From assembly GCA_002340095.1 (NCBI GenBank), contig DDKS01000005.1:14259-78258 (forward strand): a stretch of DNA of 64,000 nucleotides, written 5' to 3'. This document shows, piece after piece, positions 1-8,121 of the stretch. The DNA comes from Betaproteobacteria bacterium UBA2592 (lineage in GTDB: Bacteria; Pseudomonadota; Gammaproteobacteria; Burkholderiales; Rhodocyclaceae). A program made the translations under genes and the position numbers. Position 1 is the first letter of the stretch, and each line of letters starts with the position of its first letter. Below the pieces are notes generated by a model, which saw only the letters and a list, made by a program, of their open reading frames with translations, was not told where the DNA came from and made no database searches.

Positions 1-248
1 TCTCGTCGGCATAGCGCAAGGCGGTACGCCCGGCTTCGGTGGGAATCAGCTTGCGCCCTTGCAGGTCAAACAAGGAGGTGCCGATGGATTGTTCCAGCTG
101 GCTTAGCTGGGCGCTGATGGTCTGGGGCGTGAGGCCCAGTTGCTCGGCGGCCCGGGCCAGGCTGCCGGCCTTGGCGACCATCCAGAAGTAGTAGAGGTGG
201 CGGTAATTGAGCCGGCCCTCGTCGAAGTTCGGTTTTTTCGAAGACATG
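1..248 (-). CDS. LysR-family transcriptional regulator, NhaR-like (partial)
   Basis: Only the first 82 or so codons are in the window; the gene continues past base 1. The reverse-strand translation starts MSSKKPNFDEGRLNYRHLYY and continues into a winged helix-turn-helix of the LysR type (FWMVAKAGSLARAAEQLGLT, then a PQTISAQLSQLE recognition helix). The RHLYYFW opening and the SLFDLQGRKLIPTEAG wing resemble the NhaR subgroup, activators of sodium/proton antiporter genes in enterics. Family assignment is firm. The NhaR subgroup is by resemblance, and the ligand-binding domain is not visible. It is divergent from the Bax-inhibitor-like gene across 76 bases. Confidence 0.85.
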
Positions 249-324
249 CTTTTATTCTCTATGTTTTTTATTGTGGTGCAAAGGCCGTTAAACTGACGGC
301 GTTTCTAACAAAAGGAGGTTCACC

Positions 325-1020
325 ATGAGCCTGAATGATCGTTCCTACCTGTCCGACCAAGTCCTGTCCCATGGGGGGGCGGCTGCCCTGGGCTCTGCCG
401 AATCCCGCAAGGTCCTGCGCAATACCTACATGCTGCTGGCCATGACCCTGGCCTTCAGTGCGGTGGTGGCCGGTGTCAGCGCGGCCATGGGGCTGCCCCA
501 TCCGGGCATCATCCTTACCCTGATCGGCTATTTCGGCCTCCTGTTCGCCGTGAGCAAGTTCCGCGACAGCGCCCTGGGTGTGGGGCTGGTGTTCGCCCTG
601 ACCGGCTTCATGGGCTACACCCTGGGCCCCATCATCAATCGCTATCTGTCTTTGCCGAACGGCGGCGAGATCGTGATGATGGCGATGGCGGGTACCGCCG
701 TGATCTTCTTTGCCATGTCGGCGATTGCCCTGACCTCGAAGCGGGATTTCAGCTTCATGGGCAATTTCCTCCTGGTGGGCATGATCGTGGCCTTCCTGGC
801 GGGGCTGGCGGCCATCTTCTTCGAGATGCCCCTGCTCTCCCTGGTGGTTTCCGCCGCCTTCGTGCTGCTGATGTCCGGCCTCATCCTGTACGAGACCAAC
901 GCCATCATCCAGGGGGGCGAGACCAACTACGTGATGGCCACGGTCTCCCTGTTCGTGAGCATCTATAACCTCTTCACCAGCCTGCTGCATCTGCTGGGGG
1001 TGTTCGGCGGCGACGAATAA
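325..1020 (+). CDS. Bax inhibitor-1/YccA family inner-membrane protein
   Basis: A 231-residue polytopic membrane protein with about seven hydrophobic segments between residues 35 and 228. The family signature lies near the C-terminus (residues ~182-200, LILYETNAIIQGGETNYVMA), and the last segment has the usual LFVSIYNLFTSLLHLLG pattern. The relatives YbhL and YccA in E. coli are integral membrane proteins; YccA modulates the FtsH protease. FtsH partners HflK and HflC are also encoded in this window, but no functional link is shown. The start is supported by a near-perfect AAAGGAGG ribosome site 8 bases upstream. The gene ends in its own terminator and looks monocistronic. Confidence 0.92.
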   Translation: MSLNDRSYLSDQVLSHGGAAALGSAESRKVLRNTYMLLAMTLAFSAVVAGVSAAMGLPHPGIILTLIGYFGLLFAVSKFRDSALGVGLVFALTGFMGYTLGPIINRYLSLPNGGEIVMMAMAGTAVIFFAMSAIALTSKRDFSFMGNFLLVGMIVAFLAGLAAIFFEMPLLSLVVSAAFVLLMSGLILYETNAIIQGGETNYVMATVSLFVSIYNLFTSLLHLLGVFGGDE

Positions 1021-1040
1021 GCCGGACCCGGCGCATCCAG

Positions 1041-1074
1041 GGGCGGAACCCGGAGACGGGCTCCGCCCTTTTAT
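1041..1074 (+). terminator. Rho-independent terminator after the Bax-inhibitor-like gene
   Basis: A 12-base stem (GGGCGGAACCCG with CGGGCTCCGCCC, one A-C mismatch) around a GAGA loop, followed by TTTTATATTTTC. It lies 20 bases after the stop codon. Confidence 0.85.
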
Positions 1075-1185
1075 ATTTTCTTTACGTCGCCGTTCGCTTT
1101 TTTTGCGAAATCTTTAGCGCCTCCACGGCATGATGACGGCCCGGCGCGGCCGGGCCCGTTCAAGTCCGCCATCACCGGAGGAAGC

Positions 1186-2634
1186 ATGCAATTCCGACAC
1201 GTCCTGCGCGTCCTGGGACTGTTCCTGCTGATTTTCAGCATCACGCTGGTGCCTCCCTGGCTGCTGGCCCTGTGGGCCAACGACGGGCAGCAGCTTCCCT
1301 TTCTTTCCGCTTTCCTGCTCATTTTCGGCATGGGCTTGGCCCTGTGGCTGCCGGTGCGACGCTGCAAGGGCAACCTGCGCACCCGGGACGGATTCATCAT
1401 CGCCACGGCCTTCTGGGTGCTGGTGGCCCTGGCCGGGGCCCTGCCTCTGATGCTGGCCACGGCGCCGCACATGGGCTTCACCGACGCCATGTTCGAGAGC
1501 ATGTCGGGCCTGACCACCACCGGGGCGACGGTGCTGACGGGCATCGACGACCTGCCCCTGTCGATCCGTTACTACCGCCAGCAGCTCAACTGGCTCGGGG
1601 GCATGGGCATCGTGGTGCTGGTGGTGGCCATCCTGCCAGCCCTGGGGGTCGGGGGCATGCAGTTATACCGGGCCGAGATGCCGGGCCCCATCAAGGATGC
1701 CAAGCTTACCCCCCGCATTGCCGATACGGCCAAATCCCTTTGGTACATCTACGTGGGGTTGACGGTGCTGTGCGCCCTGGCCTACTGGTGGGGCGGCATG
1801 TCCCTCTTTGACGCCATCTGTCACAGTTTCTCGACCATTTCCACGGGCGGCTTTTCAACCCACGACGCCAGCATGGGCCATTTCCAGAGTCCGGTGCTCG
1901 AAAACCTGGGGGCCTTCTTCATGGTCCTGTCGGGGGTGAATTTCGCCTTGCACTTCATGGTCTGGCATGGCCGGACCCTGCGCCCCTACGGCATGGATGA
2001 GGAGAACCTGTTCTATCTGGGGCTGGTGGGCGTGGCCGTGTGCCTGATTGCCCTGCTGCTGTTCTTCAGCGGCCCCATGTCCATGAGCCATGCCCTGCGC
2101 CTGGCCTTCTTCCAGGTCGCCACCTTCATCACCAACACTGGCCTGTCGTCCTCCGACTATTACAACTGGCCGGTGGCGGCCCAGGTGTTGCTGCTCTTCA
2201 TCAGCATCGTCGGCGGTTGCGCCGGCTCCACGGCGGGGGGGATCAAGGTGATGCGCTTCATGTTGCTGCTCAAGCAGGGCAGCCGCGAGGTGCAGTTGCT
2301 GATCCATCCCCAGGCGGTGATTCCCATCAAGCTGGGCAACCGTACCGTGGATGCCCGGGTGACCAGCGCCGTGTGGGCTTTCTTTGCCGTCTATATCGCC
2401 GTGTTCGCCCTGCTGATGCTGATCCTGGCTGCCACCGGGATGGATCAGGAGACAGCCTTTTCCGCCGTGGTCGGCACCATCAACAACCTGGGGCTGGGCA
2501 TGGGGGAGGTGAGCAGCGGTTTCAGCCAGGTGAGCGACACGGGTAAATGGACCCTGGTAATTTCCATGCTGCTCGGGCGCCTGGAGATCTTCACGGTGCT
2601 GGTCCTGTTCTCGCCGCGCTTTTGGCGCAGTTGA
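1186..2634 (+). CDS. trkH: TrkH-family potassium uptake channel subunit
   Basis: A 482-residue membrane protein of the TrkH/KtrB superfamily, the K+-translocating subunit of the Trk system, normally gated by cytoplasmic TrkA (not in this window). Four pore-helix/selectivity-filter repeats are recognisable: the segment around MSGLTTTGATVL (residues ~105-116), SFSTISTGGFSTHD, FITNTGLSS and TINNLGLGMGEVS. The conserved NWLGGMGIVVLVVAILPALG motif follows the first repeat. Length is normal for TrkH. A GGAGG ribosome site sits 5 bases before the ATG, and a GC-rich hairpin (1138-1156) lies in the leader. The gene converges on a KdpE/KdpD-like pair with only 6 bases between stops, which suggests a shared K+ homeostasis theme. 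Confidence 0.93.
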   Translation: MQFRHVLRVLGLFLLIFSITLVPPWLLALWANDGQQLPFLSAFLLIFGMGLALWLPVRRCKGNLRTRDGFIIATAFWVLVALAGALPLMLATAPHMGFTDAMFESMSGLTTTGATVLTGIDDLPLSIRYYRQQLNWLGGMGIVVLVVAILPALGVGGMQLYRAEMPGPIKDAKLTPRIADTAKSLWYIYVGLTVLCALAYWWGGMSLFDAICHSFSTISTGGFSTHDASMGHFQSPVLENLGAFFMVLSGVNFALHFMVWHGRTLRPYGMDEENLFYLGLVGVAVCLIALLLFFSGPMSMSHALRLAFFQVATFITNTGLSSSDYYNWPVAAQVLLLFISIVGGCAGSTAGGIKVMRFMLLLKQGSREVQLLIHPQAVIPIKLGNRTVDARVTSAVWAFFAVYIAVFALLMLILAATGMDQETAFSAVVGTINNLGLGMGEVSSGFSQVSDTGKWTLVISMLLGRLEIFTVLVLFSPRFWRS

Positions 2635-2640
2635 GGCGCT

Positions 2641-3354
2641 TCAGGCCACGAAGCGGTAGCCTACGCCGGGTTCGGTGCGGAGGTGGCGGGGCAGGGTCGG
2701 GTCGTCTTCCAGCTTGCGGCGCAGGCTGGCCATGTAGACCCGCAGATAATGGGCGTGCTCCACGTAGTGGGGGCCCCACACCTCGCGCAGCAGCTGGCGG
2801 TGGGTGAGCACCCGGCCGGCATTGCTGGCCAGCAGAGCGAGCAGCCGGTATTCGATGGGCGTCAGGTGCACCGTTTCCCCGGCGCGGCGGACCTGGCGCT
2901 GGGCCAGATCCAGTTCGATCTGACCGAAGCTGAAGATCGGCCCGCTGTCGCTGCTGCGCCGGGCCCGGCGCAACAGGGCGCGGACCCGGGCCAGCAGTTC
3001 GGGAATGCCGAAGGGCTTGCCCAGGTAATCGTCGGCCCCCGCATCCAGGGCCAGGACCTTGTCGGCCTCGTCGGTACGGGCCGAGAGGACCAGCACCGGC
3101 AGGCAGGACCAGGTGCGCAGTTCGCGGATCAGTTCGATGCCGTCCCCGTCCGGCAGGCCCAGGTCGAGGATGAGCAGGTCCGGCTTGCGGGTGCCGGCTT
3201 CGATCAGGCCGCGCCCCAGGGAGTCGGTCTCGTGGGTCTGGCAGCCTTCGGATTGCAGGGCGGCTCGCACGAAGCGCCGGATCTGGGGTTCGTCCTCGAC
3301 GATCAGGACTACTGGGGCAGGGCCCTCGGACTGGGGCGGACGGGGGGGGCTCAT
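2641..3354 (-). CDS. kdpE: OmpR-family response regulator, KdpE-like
   Basis: A 237-residue two-domain regulator. The receiver (residues ~15-130) has acidic residues VEDE at 19-22, phospho-acceptor Asp64 in LILDLGLPDG and the conserved Lys in YLGKPF. A winged-helix OmpR/PhoB output domain follows (~140-237, with HLTPIEYRLLALL and the recognition segment HYVEHAHYLRVYMASLRRKL). The receiver and the HYLRVYM segment match the KdpE subgroup. Its ATG overlaps the stop of the kinase gene by 4 bases, so the two are translated together. Kdp regulators normally control kdpFABC; no kdpFABC lies here, and the neighbour is trkH. The start codon could be a few codons later, because the first 14 residues are Pro-rich and unconserved. 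Confidence 0.88.
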   Translation of the reverse strand: MSPPRPPQSEGPAPVVLIVEDEPQIRRFVRAALQSEGCQTHETDSLGRGLIEAGTRKPDLLILDLGLPDGDGIELIRELRTWSCLPVLVLSARTDEADKVLALDAGADDYLGKPFGIPELLARVRALLRRARRSSDSGPIFSFGQIELDLAQRQVRRAGETVHLTPIEYRLLALLASNAGRVLTHRQLLREVWGPHYVEHAHYLRVYMASLRRKLEDDPTLPRHLRTEPGVGYRFVA

Positions 3355-4853
3355 GCTTCCTCCTGGGGCAGGGCCGGGGGGGTGCCTGCGGGCAGGCTGA
3401 TGCTGAAGCAGGCGCCGCCTCCGGCCTGGTTGCCGGCTTCGATCCGGCCCTGATGGGCGGCGATGATGCTGTGCACGATGGCCAGTCCCAGGCCGACGCC
3501 GGGAATGGCCGATTCATCCCGGCCCCGGGTGAATTTTTCGAACAGGCTCTTTCCCCGTCCCCGGGGCAGGCCCGGGCCGTTGTCGCTGATCTCGATGCGG
3601 ACCCGGTCCGCCTCCCGGGGGTCCCGCCCGGCCCGGATCGTCACGGTGCTGCCCGGAGGCGTGTATTTGGCCGCATTTTCCAGCAGGTTGGAGAACACCC
3701 GCTCCATCAGCACCGCATCCAGTTCGAGCAGGGGCAGGTCCGGCGCCAGTTCCACCTGGACCCGGTGTCGCGCCAGCTGGCTGGCCCTGGCCTGCAGGGC
3801 GGCGCCCAGGACCTCCTCCAGCGGCTGCCATTCCTTGCGCAGCGCCACGGGGCCCGATTGCAGCCGCGCCATGTCGAGCAGGTTGTGCACCAGGGCGCTG
3901 GTGCGCAGGGCTTCCTCGCGGATGGACTGGGCCAGTTCCTCCTCCTCGGGCGGCAGGCGGCCCGCCAGCACCAGGGAGTCGGCCAGCCCCACCAGGGCCG
4001 TCAGGGGCGTGCGCAGATCGTGGGAGAGGGCGCCCAACAGGGAGTTGCGCAGCCGCTCGGATTCCATCTGCACCTGGATTTCCTGGGCTACCTGGATGTA
4101 ATGCACCCGCTCCAGCGCGATGGCCACGAGGGAGGCGCCAGTTTCGAGCAGCTGTTGCTGCTCGGGGGCCAGCTGCCGGGAGCCGGCCGGAGGGGAGAGA
4201 GCCAGGACCCCCCGGATGCGCATGGGCGAGCGCAGGGGCTGGAAGTGCCAGCCCGAATCGTTGCGGGCCTGGCCGCTCCGGGCGCATTCCCGGGCCGGCT
4301 CCAGCGGCGGCTCCTGGCGGATGCCGGCGGCCGGGGCGGGACCGAAGCGGCTCAGTCCGTCCTGCGCATCGGGCAGCAGCAGGCAGGCTTCATACTGGAA
4401 GCCCCGACGCACGAAATGGCGCACGATCTCGTCCACCTGTTCCAGGCTCAGGGCGCCGGACAGGTCCCGGGCCATTTCGTACAGGGCCGTCATGCGCAGT
4501 TCCCGGTGGCGGGCCATTTCCGCCTGGCGGCGCAGGCCGGTGGTGAGGTGGGTGGTGATCAGGGCCACCGCCAGCATTACCGCGAAGGTGAGCAGGTACT
4601 GCACGTCGCTGACGGCGAAGGTGAGGCGGGGGTGGACGAAGAAGAAGTTGAACGCGGCCACGGACAGGAAGGCGGCCAGGATGCCCGGCCCCCGGCCCAG
4701 TCGCACGGCGGCGAGGAGGACGGCGAGCAGGAACAGCATGATGATGTTGGCCTGATCCAGGCGGTCCCGCAGGGGGGAGGCCAGCAGGGCGACTCCGGCT
4801 ACCAGGGCGCCGGCCCACAGATAGGGGAACAGGGAGGCGGGAGCTGCTTGCAT
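3351..4853 (-). CDS. Short KdpD-like sensor histidine kinase lacking the N-terminal KdpD domains
   Basis: A 500-residue kinase matching the C-terminal half of KdpD. It has a DUF4118 four-helix membrane block (residues ~10-105, with the typical AAFNFFFVHPRLTF loop), a GAF-like segment (~120-250), a HisKA domain with His278 in GALSHDLRTPLTALVG, and a HATPase domain with NLLENAAKYTPP, SDNGPGLPRG and GVGLGLAIVHSII. Full KdpD proteins are about 890 residues and begin with an ATP-binding KdpD domain plus a Usp domain; both are absent, and the protein opens directly at the first membrane helix. The cytosolic K+/stimulus-sensing module is therefore missing. It forms an operon with the KdpE-like regulator, with the kinase gene first. 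Confidence 0.88.
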   Translation of the reverse strand: MQAAPASLFPYLWAGALVAGVALLASPLRDRLDQANIIMLFLLAVLLAAVRLGRGPGILAAFLSVAAFNFFFVHPRLTFAVSDVQYLLTFAVMLAVALITTHLTTGLRRQAEMARHRELRMTALYEMARDLSGALSLEQVDEIVRHFVRRGFQYEACLLLPDAQDGLSRFGPAPAAGIRQEPPLEPARECARSGQARNDSGWHFQPLRSPMRIRGVLALSPPAGSRQLAPEQQQLLETGASLVAIALERVHYIQVAQEIQVQMESERLRNSLLGALSHDLRTPLTALVGLADSLVLAGRLPPEEEELAQSIREEALRTSALVHNLLDMARLQSGPVALRKEWQPLEEVLGAALQARASQLARHRVQVELAPDLPLLELDAVLMERVFSNLLENAAKYTPPGSTVTIRAGRDPREADRVRIEISDNGPGLPRGRGKSLFEKFTRGRDESAIPGVGLGLAIVHSIIAAHQGRIEAGNQAGGGACFSISLPAGTPPALPQEEA

Positions 4854-5080
4854 GGCGGCAGTCTAGGGGTTTCCGGGCCGCCGGAACAGTTGCCGGCAGC
4901 CCGGCAGCGGCTGGCCGGTGCGGACCGCAAGGGGCAAGGGCTGTGCTGTTTCCATCGGGAACCGGGCCGGAACGGGCATGACGCGGGAAGATGGCCGAAA
5001 ATAGGCGATCGCGCATCAAGATTTCGTAAAAATGCGGAGGATGGCCTTATCATCGCCGCTTTTGCCCTCCGGCCCTTCCC

Positions 5081-6280
5081 ATGCTGCCTGCCCGCTGGCG
5101 CACCCCCACCTGCATCCTCCTGGCCGCCTGCCTGATCCTGACCCTCTCCATGGGGGTGCGGCACACGGCCGGGCTGTTCCTGCAGCCGATGACCCAGGAC
5201 CAGGGCTGGAGCCGGGAGGCCTTTTCGTTTGCCATCGCCCTGCAGAATCTGCTCTGGGGGCTGGCCTCGCCCTTCGCCGGGGCCTTTGCGGACCGGGTCG
5301 GGGCCGGGCGTACCCTGGCGGTCTGCGCCCTGCTCTACGGGCTGGGGCTGGTGGGCATGGCCCATGCGGGCAGCGCAGCGGGGCTCAACCTGTCGGCGGG
5401 CCTCCTGATCGGCCTCGGCTTGTCCGGCACCACCTTCGCCGTGGTCATGGGGGTGGTGGGGCGGCACGTGCCCCCGGCCCGGCGCAGCCTGGCCCTGGGG
5501 CTGGTCAGCGCCGGCGGTTCCTTCGGCCAGTTCGCCGTGCTGCCCGTGGGCCAGGCCATGATCAATGCCTGGGGCTGGCAGGCCGCCCTGCTCTGGCTGG
5601 CCCTGGGCGTGGGGATGATCGCGCCCCTGGCGGCCCTGCTGGCCGATGGTCCGGCCCGCGCCACCCCGGGAGGCCAGCAGTCGCTGGGTCAGGCCCTCAG
5701 GGAGGCCCTGACCCAGCCCAGCTTCCACCTGCTGTTCTGGAGCTATGGCGTTTGCGGCTTCCAGACCGCCTTCATCATGCTGCACCTGCCCGCCTACCTG
5801 ATGGACCGGGGCTACAACGCCAACGTGGGCATGACCGCCGTGGCCCTGATCGGGCTGTTCAACATCTTCGGCTCCTTCCTGTTCGGCTGGTGGGGCGGCT
5901 TTGCCAGCAAGAAGAAGCTGCTCGTGCTGATCTACGCAGCCCGGATCGCGGCCGTGCTCATGCTGCTCCACCTGCCCATCGGCCTGCCCGGGGTATGGCT
6001 GTTCGCCGCCCTGATGGGGCTGCTGTGGCTGGCCACGGTGCCGCTCACCAACGGCCTGATCGCCCAGATCTTCGGGCTGCGCTACCTGTCCATGCTGGCC
6101 GGCGGGGTCTTCCTCGGGCACCAGCTGGGCAGCTTCCTCGGGGCCTGGATGGGCGGGCGGATCTTCGACCAGAGCGGTTCCTACGGGCTGGCCTGGGCCT
6201 GGGTGATCGGCCTTTCCGTGCTGGCGGCGGCCCTGGCCTGGCCCATCAACGAGCGGCCCCTGCGCCAGGAGTCCCCGTGA
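5081..6280 (+). CDS. Major facilitator superfamily transporter
   Basis: A 399-residue transporter with about 12 hydrophobic segments. The loop between helices 2 and 3 has the MFS motif A form (GAFADRVGAGRTL), and the second half repeats it as GWWGGFASKKK. The opening (SMGVRHTAGLFLQPM, then WSREAFSFAIALQNLLWG) is typical of the oxalate/formate-antiporter and monocarboxylate-like branch, so a small organic anion is a plausible substrate; this is inference only. The gene is divergent from the kinase gene across 227 bases holding no obvious ORF. Its stop overlaps a small downstream membrane-peptide gene by 3 bases within GTGA. Confidence 0.88.
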   Translation: MLPARWRTPTCILLAACLILTLSMGVRHTAGLFLQPMTQDQGWSREAFSFAIALQNLLWGLASPFAGAFADRVGAGRTLAVCALLYGLGLVGMAHAGSAAGLNLSAGLLIGLGLSGTTFAVVMGVVGRHVPPARRSLALGLVSAGGSFGQFAVLPVGQAMINAWGWQAALLWLALGVGMIAPLAALLADGPARATPGGQQSLGQALREALTQPSFHLLFWSYGVCGFQTAFIMLHLPAYLMDRGYNANVGMTAVALIGLFNIFGSFLFGWWGGFASKKKLLVLIYAARIAAVLMLLHLPIGLPGVWLFAALMGLLWLATVPLTNGLIAQIFGLRYLSMLAGGVFLGHQLGSFLGAWMGGRIFDQSGSYGLAWAWVIGLSVLAAALAWPINERPLRQESP

Positions 6281-6408
6281 AGGGCGGCGGGCGCCTGGTC
6301 TGGCTGCTGCTCGGCGTGCTGGCGGCCGGGGGGCTGTACGCCCTGTTCCAGGCCTATCAGATGCCCGAATTGCTGCTGGAGTGGGAAAGCCTGCGCTATT
6401 GCGGCTGA
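6277..6408 (+). CDS. 43-residue single-pass membrane peptide coupled to the MFS gene
   Basis: Starts with GTG inside GTGA, overlapping the stop of the transporter gene, with AGGAG 5 bases upstream. The product (VKGGGRLVWLLLGVLAAGGL...WESLRYCG) has a short basic N-terminus, one hydrophobic helix of about 20 residues and an acidic Cys-ended tail, so N-in/C-out topology is likely. I do not recognise a named family. The overlap and ribosome site argue that it is translated. Its 3' end overlaps the convergent HDOD gene by 13 bases. It may be an accessory peptide of the transporter; that is inference. Confidence 0.65.
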   Translation: MKGGGRLVWLLLGVLAAGGLYALFQAYQMPELLLEWESLRYCG

Positions 6409-7250
6409 TCCGGCTCCCCGGCCGGGGGCGGCGGGGCCAGTCCCAGGCGCTGGCCCAGGGCTTCTTCGGAGAGGTTGAGCAGGGCCGAGATGGCCTTGAG
6501 GTCGTCCGGGATGGCGGCGTCGTCCCAGCCGTGGGCCAGGTGCCGGGCCAGATTGACCGCCAGCACCACGTTCTTCACCCGGGGGTGGTCGGCGTGCTCG
6601 TCGTCGATCAGTTTCAGGAGCAGATCGGGCAGATGCCAGGCGCGGCACAGGGCGGCCTGGATGTCCATGAGGCGGATGCCCAGCACCTTCTCCTGGGCGA
6701 TGACACTGCGCAGCTGGGGGTCCGCCTGCTGCATGCCGCGGATTTCCAGGGCCAGGTGCGGGGCGAAGCAGTAGAGCAGGATTTCCGCCAGGTCGTGGAG
6801 CAGGGCGGCCAGGGTGACTTCCTCGGCGTTGATGTCCACCCGCCAGACCGCCCATTCATAGGCGTAGTGGGAGGCCTGCTGGGCGCGCCGGATCACCTGC
6901 AAGGTGCCCAGCAAAGCCTGGGGTGGGCAGCCTTTCAGAGTGTCCTCGATGGTGACCAGGTTCTCGAAGCGTTTGAAGAAGGGCTCGATGCCCAGCATCA
7001 TGATGGCCCCGGCGATGGTGGTCACATCATGGTGCAGGCGCTTGCCCGTCAGGGGCTGGATGTAGGCCAGCACCCGCACGGCCATGAGTGGGTCCTGCAG
7101 GATGATGCGGGCCAGGGCCTTGCCGGAGACATGGGCCATGTTCTCCCGGGCGCTCTCGATCTGGCGGCGGGTATGGCGCAGCACGGGCAGCTCCTGTTCG
7201 CTGAAATACATCACCCAGTCGTCCAACTCCTGCAGGGGATGGTCGAGCAT
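6396..7250 (-). CDS. HDOD-domain signalling protein
   Basis: A 284-residue protein that is almost entirely one HDOD domain (a catalytically incomplete HD-like fold). Recognisable features are LARIILQDPLMAVRVLAYI (~47-65), TTIAGAIMMLGIEPFFKRF (~77-95), VTLAALLHDLAEILLYCF (~145-162) and LMDIQAALCRAWHLPDLLLKLI (~192-213). HDOD proteins act as signalling scaffolds, often in c-di-GMP, motility or stress circuits; no output domain is attached here. An HD pair remains in LLHDLAE, but the full metal-binding HD set is not present. It is divergently oriented to the metallo-hydrolase gene. Confidence 0.88.
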   Translation of the reverse strand: MLDHPLQELDDWVMYFSEQELPVLRHTRRQIESARENMAHVSGKALARIILQDPLMAVRVLAYIQPLTGKRLHHDVTTIAGAIMMLGIEPFFKRFENLVTIEDTLKGCPPQALLGTLQVIRRAQQASHYAYEWAVWRVDINAEEVTLAALLHDLAEILLYCFAPHLALEIRGMQQADPQLRSVIAQEKVLGIRLMDIQAALCRAWHLPDLLLKLIDDEHADHPRVKNVVLAVNLARHLAHGWDDAAIPDDLKAISALLNLSEEALGQRLGLAPPPPAGEPDQPQ

Positions 7251-7366
7251 GGCTGCTCCTCCACTTTAAAAACGAAGCCCAAGTTTTTGATTTGAGCGCA
7301 ATTGTTGCGAAAGCCATTGTCGCGCCCAATGGTAATGCCCGCCTTGCGGTTGGGCAAGGGTGGCCG

Positions 7367-7375
7367 TGCGATAAT
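7367..7375 (+). promoter_or_regulatory. Extended -10 promoter of the metallo-hydrolase gene
   Basis: TGCGATAAT fits the extended -10 form (TGn followed by GATAAT). It lies 28 bases before the ATG, giving a short leader. The nearest -35-like hexamer (TTGCGG at 7344) has a 20-base spacer, so the extended -10 is the main evidence. Confidence 0.5.
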
Positions 7376-7403
7376 CTGTCCTTTGTTCTTTCCTGCGACT
7401 CCC

Positions 7404-8045
7404 ATGCGCTACCTCATCGTTCCCGTGACCCCCTTCGAACAGAATTGTTCCATCCTCTGGTGCGAGAAGACCCGGCAAGCCGCCGTGGTGGACCCCGGCG
7501 GGGATGTGGACCGCATCTTGGCCGCCCTGGGGCGGGAGGAACTGAGTCTGGCAACGATCCTGGTCACTCACGGCCACATTGACCATGCAGGCGGGGTGGC
7601 CGACCTGGCCGAACGTCTGGGCGTGCCCATCGAGGGACCCGGCGAGGCCGATCGCTTCTGGATCGAAGGCATGGCCCAGCAGTCGCGCATGTTCGGCTTT
7701 CCGCCGGTGCGTTCCTTTGAGCCAACCCGCTGGCTGCAAGGGGGAGATCGGGTGCGTTTTGGCGAGGTGGAGCTGGAGGTGCTGCATTGCCCCGGCCACA
7801 CCCCGGGCCACGTGGCCTTTTATCACCGGCCCAGCCAGCTGCTGGTGGTGGGGGACATCCTGTTCCAGGGCTCCGTCGGCCGCACCGATTTCCCTGGTGG
7901 GGATCAGCAGGCGCTGCTGGCATCCATCCGGGAAAAGCTCTTTCCGCTCGGGGACGAGGTGGATTTCATCCCCGGCCACGGCCCCATGTCCACCCTGGGA
8001 GAGGAGCGCCGCTTCAATCCCTTCGTGGGCGGACGCTTCGGCTGA
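7404..8045 (+). CDS. MBL-fold metallo-hydrolase, glyoxalase II-like (YcbL type)
   Basis: A 213-residue single-domain metallo-beta-lactamase-fold protein. The metal motif THGHIDHAGG (HxHxDH, residues ~53-62), the second His in CPGHTPGHV, the bridging Asp in VVGDILFQGSVGRTDFPGGD and the final His in FIPGHGPMS are all present, so a dinuclear metal site should form. The family hydrolyses thioesters such as S-lactoylglutathione; the short form without a C-terminal glutathione-binding domain resembles E. coli YcbL. The ATG at MRYLIVPVTPFEQNC was chosen over a longer frame because conservation begins there and an extended -10 lies just upstream. Confidence 0.9.
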   Translation: MRYLIVPVTPFEQNCSILWCEKTRQAAVVDPGGDVDRILAALGREELSLATILVTHGHIDHAGGVADLAERLGVPIEGPGEADRFWIEGMAQQSRMFGFPPVRSFEPTRWLQGGDRVRFGEVELEVLHCPGHTPGHVAFYHRPSQLLVVGDILFQGSVGRTDFPGGDQQALLASIREKLFPLGDEVDFIPGHGPMSTLGEERRFNPFVGGRFG

Positions 8046-8065
8046 AGCTTCGCCGTGCCGCGTAT

Positions 8066-8092
8066 TTGAATTGCGCGTTTTGGGGGTAAAAT
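8066..8092 (+). promoter_or_regulatory. Candidate sigma-70 promoter of accA
   Basis: TTGAAT and TAAAAT hexamers are separated by 15 bases (short of the 17 optimum). The -10 sits in GGGGTAAAATCCCC, 30 bases before the accA ATG. Confidence 0.45.
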
Positions 8093-8121
8093 CCCCGCCT
8101 TCCAAAAATTTCGGGCCCGGG

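Noticed and set aside
1138..1156. GC hairpin in the trkH leader as a riboswitch or terminator
   Set aside because: A simple 8-base stem with a 3-base loop, no T run and no conserved aptamer features; likely incidental in GC-rich DNA.
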